Source: Candidatus Gastranaerophilales bacterium
Lineage (GTDB): Bacteria > Cyanobacteriota > Vampirovibrionia > Gastranaerophilales > Gastranaerophilaceae
Length of the DNA: 9,556 nucleotides
NCBI GenBank assembly: GCA_910587375.1
Contig: CAJULR010000019.1
Span: 1 to 9,556, forward strand
Reading direction: 5' to 3'
Part shown: one piece after another, positions 5,346 to 9,556 of the stretch
Position numbering within the stretch: the first letter of the stretch is position 1
How the letters are laid out: the number at the start of each line of letters is the position of its first letter
Translations under genes and position numbers: made by a program
The notes under the pieces: model-generated
Databases searched by the model: none
What the model was told of the DNA's origin: nothing
What the model saw: the letters and a program-made list of their open reading frames with translations, nothing else

Positions 5346-5714
5346 ATGATTAAATTAGTAAACAGAAAAGAACAAACAAGAAAAAGACACAGAAGAGTAA
5401 GAACAAAAATTTCAGGCACTGCAAGCTGCCCCCGTTTGGCGGTTTACAGAAGCATTAAACATATTTATGCTCAATTAATTGATGATGTAAACAGCGTAAC
5501 TCTTGCTGCCTCTTCATCTGATGCAAAAGATTTAAGAGATAAATTATCTCATGGCGGAAATATTGATGCTGCTAAGGTTGTTGGTGAAGATATCGCTAAA
5601 AAAGCTCTTGCAAAGGATATTAAAGAATGCGTTTTTGACAGAGGCGGATTTTTATTCCATGGCAGAATTCAAGCTTTAGCTGATGCCGCAAGAGAAGCAG
5701 GTCTTGATTTCTAG
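5346..5714 (+). CDS. rplR: 50S ribosomal protein L18
   Basis: L18 binds 5S rRNA and, with L5 and L25 or its equivalents, builds the central protuberance. The product is 122 residues, typical. A basic N-terminus 'RKEQTRKRHRRVRTKISG' (about residues 7-24) precedes 'PRLAVYRSIKHIYAQLID' (about 29-46). The C-terminal signature is 'VFDRGGFLFHGRIQALADAA' (about 96-115). The Shine-Dalgarno AAAGGA (5333-5338) is 7 nt before the ATG. In the canonical spc operon rpsE, rpmD, rplO and secY follow. Here the ribosomal run ends, and a hairpin terminator and a cell-wall gene follow instead. Confidence 0.97.
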   Translation: MIKLVNRKEQTRKRHRRVRTKISGTASCPRLAVYRSIKHIYAQLIDDVNSVTLAASSSDAKDLRDKLSHGGNIDAAKVVGEDIAKKALAKDIKECVFDRGGFLFHGRIQALADAAREAGLDF

Positions 5715-5742
5715 TTTGAAGTCTTATTATAAAACATAAAAT

Positions 5743-5782
5743 TCTAAAACGCTCTTTTTCCTTGCGAGAAGGGCGTTTTAGA
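5743..5782 (+). terminator. Hairpin terminator after rplR
   Basis: A 17-bp stem including three G-U pairs (left arm 5743-5759, starting TCTAAAACGC; right arm 5766-5782, ending GCGTTTTAGA) encloses a 6-nt loop CCTTGC. It starts 28 bp after the rplR stop. The tail after the stem is only weakly T-rich, but the arm itself ends in TTTT. Position and strength make it the likely end of the rpsH-rplF-rplR transcript. Confidence 0.7.
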
Positions 5783-5788
5783 TATGTA

Positions 5789-5823
5789 TTGCACAATAAA
5801 ATTTTTCTTATAGAATAACAGTA
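5789..5823 (+). promoter_or_regulatory. Predicted promoter for the PBP1A gene, adjacent to the start codon
   Basis: TTGCAC (5789-5794) and TAGAAT (5811-5816) are 16 bp apart. With a usual 6-7 nt discriminator, transcription would begin at or next to the ATG at 5823, giving no or almost no 5' leader. No Shine-Dalgarno is visible between 5800 and 5822, which fits a leaderless mRNA. An alternative is that transcription comes from an undetected upstream site and the match is accidental. Confidence 0.45.
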
Positions 5824-8006
5824 TGGGAAACGTGAGAAGTAGAAGAGCAAAGAATAATAAAAAAAAGAAAAAGGGAAATATTTTTCTCTATCTTTTGATG
5901 ATGGCGGCATCTGCAGTACTTGCTGCGGTTGCGGCTTTTAATCTTTATCTTGCTTCGCTTCCTCCAATCAGCAATTTTGAAGATATTAAACCGAATCCCG
6001 TTACTTCAATTTATTCTTCAGACGGAGAAAATATTAAAACATTTACGGTGTTCAGGTTTGAAAAAGTTTCCATCAAAGACATTCCGAATAATTTAAAATA
6101 TGCAATTATTGCAACCGAAGATAAAAATTTCTATCACCACAGGGGTTTTGATACCATCGGTTTATTGAGATCCGTTATTGTAAACTTAAAATCAGGTTCC
6201 GCAAAGCAGGGTGCAAGCACTATAACGCAGCAGCTTGCAAGGATTTTATTCTTATCAAATGAAAGAACCTTTGACAGGAAAATTAAAGAATTAATCATTG
6301 CACACAGAATTGAAAAAACTATTTCAAAAGATGAAATTCTTGAAATGTATTTGAATTCCGTTTATTTAGGCTCAGGTACATATGGTGTTTTATCTGCTTC
6401 AAAAACTTATTTTAATAAAAACTTAAATGAATTAACCCTTGCGGAAGCAGCCTTAATTGCAGGGCTTCCTCAGGCACCCAGTGTTTATTCGCCTTTACAG
6501 AATCCGAAAAAATCTATAGAAAGACGTAATCAGGTTCTGAAAAGACTTTATAAAACAGGATATATTACGCGCGAACAGTATGAAAAATCCGTTAAAGAAG
6601 AATTAAATTTGAGTAAAAAATCAAGAATGTATTCTTTCAACAAGGCGCCGTATTTTATTGATTTTGTTTTAAAAGAACTTGAATATATCGGCTTTCGTGA
6701 AGAAGATATATCACAGGGCGGCTTAAAAATTTATACCACGCTTGATTTCAGGGCGCAGGAGGCTGCGGATAACGCTATAAATAATCGTCTTGCTGCGGCA
6801 AAATTAACGGGTGATAAAACCCAGATGGCTTTGTTTTCATTCTCTCCTACAACGGGTAAGATTTTTGCTTATATAGGCGGAAAAAACTATGAAAAAAGTC
6901 AGTATGACAGAATTTTAAATGCTGTAAGACCCCCGGGGTCTTCATTTAAACCTTTTGTTTACGCAACGGCACTACAGCAGGGTGTTAAGGTTAATGACAT
7001 TGTAAGTGACACCCCTGTTTCTTTTGGAAGATGGTCACCCAGAAACTATGGCGGAAAATACAGAGGGGCTATGCCCGTGTGGCAGGCGCTTGCTGTGTCT
7101 TCAAACGTAGTTGCGGTTAAAATGATTGAAAAAGTAGGTGTGCCGAATGTTATTGCAACTGCAAGAGAGATGGGCATTACAACACATTTGCAATCGGATA
7201 TGACAATTGCGCTCGGGTCAAACGGCGTTAAATTATATGATATGGTAATAGCGTACGGTGCTTTTGCAAACGGCGGTTTCAGGGTAAGACCTTATGCGGT
7301 TGAAAGAGTTGAAAATTCCCGCGGGGTTGTTGTTTATGAAAACCCCGGGCCAAAGAATGTTAAGGTTATAAGCTATGATACGGCTGCAGGAATGACATTT
7401 ATGCTTCAAAAGGTAGTTGAAGTAGGAACGGGCCGTGCTGCAAATATCGGACGTGCGGTTGCGGGGAAAACAGGCACCACGGATGATTACAGAGATGCAT
7501 GGTTTGTAGGTTATACGCCTGATGTTGTAACGGGTGTTTGGCTTGGAAACGATAATAATTCAAAATTACCCGGTATCACGGGCGGCTTAATGCCTGCGCA
7601 GGTTTGGGCGGATTATATGAAAGTTGCGCTTCAAAACTATCCAAATTCCGTATTTGATTATCCTAAACCCGATACCTCAGGCGGCGGTGCTGTTGTAATA
7701 ACAGAGGAGCCGACCGAAAAAATGGAAGATGATGATACCGAGATAAATCTTGGCGATGATATGCCGTCATTGCTTCCCGAAGCTTCAAAATCAGACAAAA
7801 AACAGGATGAAGAAACGGAAAAAGAGAAAAAGCGCAAAGAAAAAGATAAAGACAAGGATAAGGACAAAGACAAGGATAAAGATAAAATAATGCAGCCCGC
7901 GCCTCCGGTTCCCGTTACTCCGAATAAACCTTTTAATACGGATGCTCCGGCACCTTCCGCGCCGAGTCCTTCAGTTGGTTCAAATGACGTACCTTTGCCG
8001 AATTAA
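5823..8006 (+). CDS. Penicillin-binding protein 1A family: bifunctional glycosyltransferase/transpeptidase
   Basis: A class A PBP that polymerises lipid II into glycan strands and cross-links the peptides outside the inner membrane. It has 727 residues. A basic cytoplasmic tail (1-18, Lys-rich) precedes one membrane segment (about 20-45). The GT51 domain (about 60-230) carries the catalytic Glu in 'TEDKNFYHHRGFD' (E99), 'GASTITQQLAR' (130-140), 'RKIKELIIAHRIE' (152-164) and 'EILEMYLNSVYLG' (171-183). The transpeptidase domain (about 330-605) has SxxK as S373-SFK, SxN as S426-S-N428 and KTGT at 549-552. The tail from about 617 is acidic, then (KD)n, then Pro-rich. No Shine-Dalgarno is visible. 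ATG 5823 is kept because it supplies the basic anchor before the membrane helix. The gene could be called mrcA/ponA; I leave the symbol open. Confidence 0.95.
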   Translation: MGNVRSRRAKNNKKKKKGNIFLYLLMMAASAVLAAVAAFNLYLASLPPISNFEDIKPNPVTSIYSSDGENIKTFTVFRFEKVSIKDIPNNLKYAIIATEDKNFYHHRGFDTIGLLRSVIVNLKSGSAKQGASTITQQLARILFLSNERTFDRKIKELIIAHRIEKTISKDEILEMYLNSVYLGSGTYGVLSASKTYFNKNLNELTLAEAALIAGLPQAPSVYSPLQNPKKSIERRNQVLKRLYKTGYITREQYEKSVKEELNLSKKSRMYSFNKAPYFIDFVLKELEYIGFREEDISQGGLKIYTTLDFRAQEAADNAINNRLAAAKLTGDKTQMALFSFSPTTGKIFAYIGGKNYEKSQYDRILNAVRPPGSSFKPFVYATALQQGVKVNDIVSDTPVSFGRWSPRNYGGKYRGAMPVWQALAVSSNVVAVKMIEKVGVPNVIATAREMGITTHLQSDMTIALGSNGVKLYDMVIAYGAFANGGFRVRPYAVERVENSRGVVVYENPGPKNVKVISYDTAAGMTFMLQKVVEVGTGRAANIGRAVAGKTGTTDDYRDAWFVGYTPDVVTGVWLGNDNNSKLPGITGGLMPAQVWADYMKVALQNYPNSVFDYPKPDTSGGGAVVITEEPTEKMEDDDTEINLGDDMPSLLPEASKSDKKQDEETEKEKKRKEKDKDKDKDKDKDKDKIMQPAPPVPVTPNKPFNTDAPAPSAPSPSVGSNDVPLPN
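7842..7886 (+). repeat. Six-base tandem repeat coding for (Lys-Asp)n in the PBP tail
   Basis: Repeats of the unit AARGAY give seven Lys-Asp dipeptides plus a closing Lys (residues 674-688). The codons alternate between AAA/AAG and GAT/GAC, so the array is not perfectly uniform at DNA level. Such arrays can expand or contract by slippage without shifting the frame. The surrounding residues (about 655-673) are also rich in Lys, Glu and Asp. The encoded segment is predicted to be a disordered, charged linker in the periplasmic tail. Confidence 0.85.
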
Positions 8007-8012
8007 TTAAGG

Positions 8013-8666
8013 TTATTGCATTAAAATTTCATCTGCAATTTTTTCAAAATTATTATCATTTTCTTTGATTATATCAAGGATTTTAATGCTGCCGAATTTT
8101 TCGATTAATTCGGGAGCTGTGATTATTGCAGGGTCATTTGTATTTTTGGGGTAATTTGAAATTACAACCCCGAGAATTTTAATATTTAAGGTGCGAAGTG
8201 CGTTTAATGTTAAAAGTATATGGTTTATTGTGCCGAGGTTTGGCCTTGCGACCACAATAACAGGCAGATTTAATTTTTTGATAACATCTGATACCATAGA
8301 ATTTTCGTTAACTGGAACAAATAATCCGCCTGAGCCTTCTGTTACAACGATATCGCATTCTTTTGCAAGGCTTTTATAATCCTGTTCAATTTTATCAAGG
8401 CTTATTTCCACGCCGTCGATTTTTGCCGAAATTGAAGGGGTGCAGGGAGTATTTGTAATGTATGAATTTTTTAAAATAAGATTATTTTGATTTTTTATGC
8501 CTTTTTTTACATTATCCGCATCGGATAAAATATCGGGCACGATACCGCTTTGAAGCGGTTTAAAATAGCCTGTTTTTTTACCTCTTTTTAGTAATTCCTG
8601 TACAATCCCTCTGCAAACATAGGTTTTGCCGACATCCGTATCTGTCGATGTTATAAAAATATTCAT
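8013..8666 (-). CDS. bioD: ATP-dependent dethiobiotin synthetase
   Basis: BioD closes the ureido ring of dethiobiotin from 7,8-diaminopelargonic acid, CO2 and ATP, the penultimate step of biotin synthesis, in the cytoplasm. The 217-residue length fits the family. The P-loop 'STDTDVGKT' lies at residues 7-15 (K14, T15), 'KPLQSG' at 36-41, 'SDADN' at 48-52, 'EGSGGLFVP' at 110-118 and the 'ARPNLGTINH' segment at 140-149. The first P-loop residue is Ser where Gly is usual. The Shine-Dalgarno AAGGAG (8675-8680) is 8 nt from the ATG. The gene converges with the PBP gene, with 6 bp between stops and no room for a separate terminator. No bioA, bioB or bioF is visible in the window. Confidence 0.95.
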   Translation of the reverse strand: MNIFITSTDTDVGKTYVCRGIVQELLKRGKKTGYFKPLQSGIVPDILSDADNVKKGIKNQNNLILKNSYITNTPCTPSISAKIDGVEISLDKIEQDYKSLAKECDIVVTEGSGGLFVPVNENSMVSDVIKKLNLPVIVVARPNLGTINHILLTLNALRTLNIKILGVVISNYPKNTNDPAIITAPELIEKFGSIKILDIIKENDNNFEKIADEILMQ

Positions 8667-8683
8667 AAAAAATTCTCCTTATA

Positions 8684-8719
8684 CCTTGTGATTTTACTCC
8701 CCAAAAGATGATATGTAAA
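8684..8719 (-). promoter_or_regulatory. Predicted sigma70-type promoter for bioD
   Basis: Read on the minus strand, TTTACA (8714-8719) and TAAAAT (8691-8696) are separated by 17 bp, a near-consensus match. The predicted start near 8684 gives a leader of about 18 nt containing the Shine-Dalgarno. I do not see a convincing BirA-type operator palindrome over it. The promoter begins directly after the terminator of the gene to the right, so bioD is probably transcribed alone. Confidence 0.65.
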
Positions 8720-8720
8720 T

Positions 8721-8760
8721 TAAATAAAGAAAACGGGCGCAAAGGTTACAAATTGCGCCC
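8721..8760 (-). terminator. Rho-independent terminator of the glycine-rich protein gene
   Basis: On the minus strand, GGGCGCAA (8760-8753) and TTGCGCCC (8742-8735) form a perfect 8-bp GC-rich stem with a 10-nt loop. A T-rich run (GTTTTCTTTATTTA, 8734-8721) follows. It lies about 70 nt beyond the stop of the glycine-rich gene and just before the bioD promoter, insulating the two minus-strand genes. Confidence 0.85.
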
Positions 8761-8829
8761 TATTGAAAAGTTGTTCATCTAAAAATTTTATTATGTGACT
8801 GTTTTGCCTGCATGAATGAAGCCGTGAAA

Positions 8830-9556
8830 TCAGTTATTCCATTCAATCACCACCATGCCGTTTGCGCCTTTACCGCCCGTATATGCAGTATTATCTTTTA
8901 CGGCTCCTCCTCCGCCACCGCCTCCGACTTTGCCTGCATTTTTACCTGCGCCTGTCGATGAAGCTCCGTTACAGTTGCCGTTCGGCATATTGCCCCCGCA
9001 GCCTCCAAGACCCATTAGGGTATCAAACAACGGGCATATTTCTTCCGTGATTGTTCCGCCCATGCCGCCGTAATCATCTGTACCGTTTTCACCTTTTATC
9101 GAATTTTCTATATAATTCGGGCTTTTATCTCCCGTGATATCGCCGTTTTCATCTTTGCCGTCATAGTTTCCGCCCATGCCATGAACCGATGTTCCCGGGT
9201 ATCCGCCTTCACCGCCTTTTGCAACGGCTTTTTTACCTTCATTTGTTGTAACAAAGGAATCTCCGCCGTTATTGCCTTTTTGTCCGAGCTGCCCGTTATT
9301 TATAACTGTATCCTTTGGTTCCCCGCCTTTGCCTACGGTTATTTGTATTTTTGTGCCCGGGGTTACCCATACGCTGTTTTCCGTCACTATTTGTCCTGAA
9401 GCCCCGCCCCCGCCGTTTGATCCTCCCCATTCAACATAGATATATCCGTTAGCTCCCCTACCACCGTATCCGGGTGTTCCGCCGTCATTAATTACACCGC
9501 CTCCACCGCCTCCGCCTGCTCCATAACTTGTATTGGGTGCATCATATCCATCAGTC
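8830..9556 (-). CDS. Modular glycine-rich protein, 5' end beyond window
   Basis: The minus-strand frame is open from the right window edge to a TGA at 8830-8832, giving 241 visible C-terminal residues. A GTG at 9387 could be called a start, but the same Gly-rich composition and modules continue upstream of it, so the gene is partial. The sequence is dominated by Gly runs and Asn. It contains 'VTPGTKIQITVGKGG', and two copies of a pattern of seven Gly followed by 'GxGANG' and 'EW'. This fits the glycine-rich domain family found in phage tail or baseplate-like and secreted surface proteins of gut bacteria (recalled family resemblance, not a search). Three Cys lie in the last 80 residues. No signal peptide can be judged, because the N-terminus is missing. 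The function is unknown; a surface-exposed or structural role is possible. Confidence 0.8.
   Translation of the reverse strand, partial: TDGYDAPNTSYGAGGGGGGGVINDGGTPGYGGRGANGYIYVEWGGSNGGGGASGQIVTENSVWVTPGTKIQITVGKGGEPKDTVINNGQLGQKGNNGGDSFVTTNEGKKAVAKGGEGGYPGTSVHGMGGNYDGKDENGDITGDKSPNYIENSIKGENGTDDYGGMGGTITEEICPLFDTLMGLGGCGGNMPNGNCNGASSTGAGKNAGKVGGGGGGGAVKDNTAYTGGKGANGMVVIEWNN
8839..8877 (-). repeat. Glycine-rich module end, copy 2 (C-terminal)
   Basis: This encodes 'GGKGANGMVVIEW', two residues before the stop. It matches the copy at 9427-9465 in spacing and in the GANG...EW core, and is likewise preceded by a run of seven Gly (near 8908-8930). It marks the end of the last repeated unit. Confidence 0.7.
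9427..9465 (-). repeat. Glycine-rich module end, copy 1
   Basis: This encodes 'GGRGANGYIYVEW', preceded by a run of seven Gly about 10 residues upstream. The distance between this Trp and the C-terminal one is 196 residues, giving the approximate size of one module. More units may exist to the right of the window. Confidence 0.7.

Noticed and set aside
7658..7873. Ser/Leu repeat open frame on the minus strand
   Set aside because: Antisense shadow of the (KD)n-encoding repeat in the PBP tail.
8855..9073. Proline-rich open frames on the plus strand
   Set aside because: They are the complement of Gly codons in the minus-strand glycine-rich gene; no Shine-Dalgarno and no recognisable domain.
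9385..9387. GTG as the start codon of the glycine-rich gene
   Set aside because: The frame and the Gly-rich modules continue upstream to the window edge, and no Shine-Dalgarno precedes it.

Overview
The window is an AT-rich bacterial segment, with GC in the mid-30s percent by eye. It holds most of an S10/spc ribosomal protein cluster, then a class A penicillin-binding protein, and on the opposite strand a dethiobiotin synthase gene and the 3' part of a repetitive glycine-rich protein gene. The ribosomal proteins look cyanobacterium-like in places: the S19 segment 'IEKLN...VIKTWSRAS', and the S14 core 'RLHNRC' with the end 'GLLPGV.K.SW'. Together with the AT-richness and the PBP1A-type enzyme this suggests an uncultured non-photosynthetic relative of Cyanobacteria (Vampirovibrionia/Melainabacteria, e.g. 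gut Gastranaerophilales). That assignment is an inference from sequence feel, not a search result.

Layout. Bases 1-3919 (+) carry rpsS (5' cut off), rplV, rpsC, rplP, rpmC, rpsQ, rplN, rplX, rplE and rpsN. They are tightly packed, and nearly all have a clear purine-rich Shine-Dalgarno (rpmC's is weak). A perfect 12-bp hairpin with a T-rich tail then appears to end this unit at 3937-3980. A TTGCAA-17-TATTAT promoter starts a second unit, rpsH-rplF-rplR (4134-5714). The ribosomal run stops there: rpsE, rpmD, rplO and secY, which usually follow, are absent, and a hairpin at 5743-5782 closes the block. From rplX onward four of the intergenic gaps are long (77-214 bp), and each contains a hairpin close to the next ribosome binding site. 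These are candidates for translational control by ribosomal proteins. The most elaborate one lies just before rplF.

Bases 5823-8006 (+) encode a 727-residue PBP1A-type glycosyltransferase/transpeptidase. All expected catalytic motifs are present, and it has a low-complexity Lys/Asp- and Pro-rich C-terminal tail. It has no Shine-Dalgarno, and a promoter sits so close that the mRNA could be leaderless. It converges with bioD (8013-8666, -), whose stop is 6 bp away. bioD has its own promoter and Shine-Dalgarno and no other biotin gene nearby. Just upstream of bioD lies the terminator of the (-) strand glycine-rich gene, which runs off the right edge and contains two copies of a Gly-run/GANG/EW module.

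Overall this is mostly core housekeeping DNA. I see no defence system, mobile element, CRISPR array, tRNA or rRNA. The points of real interest are the split and truncated spc operon, the structured spacers, the unusual S14 zinc site, the possible leaderless PBP mRNA and the modular glycine-rich protein.
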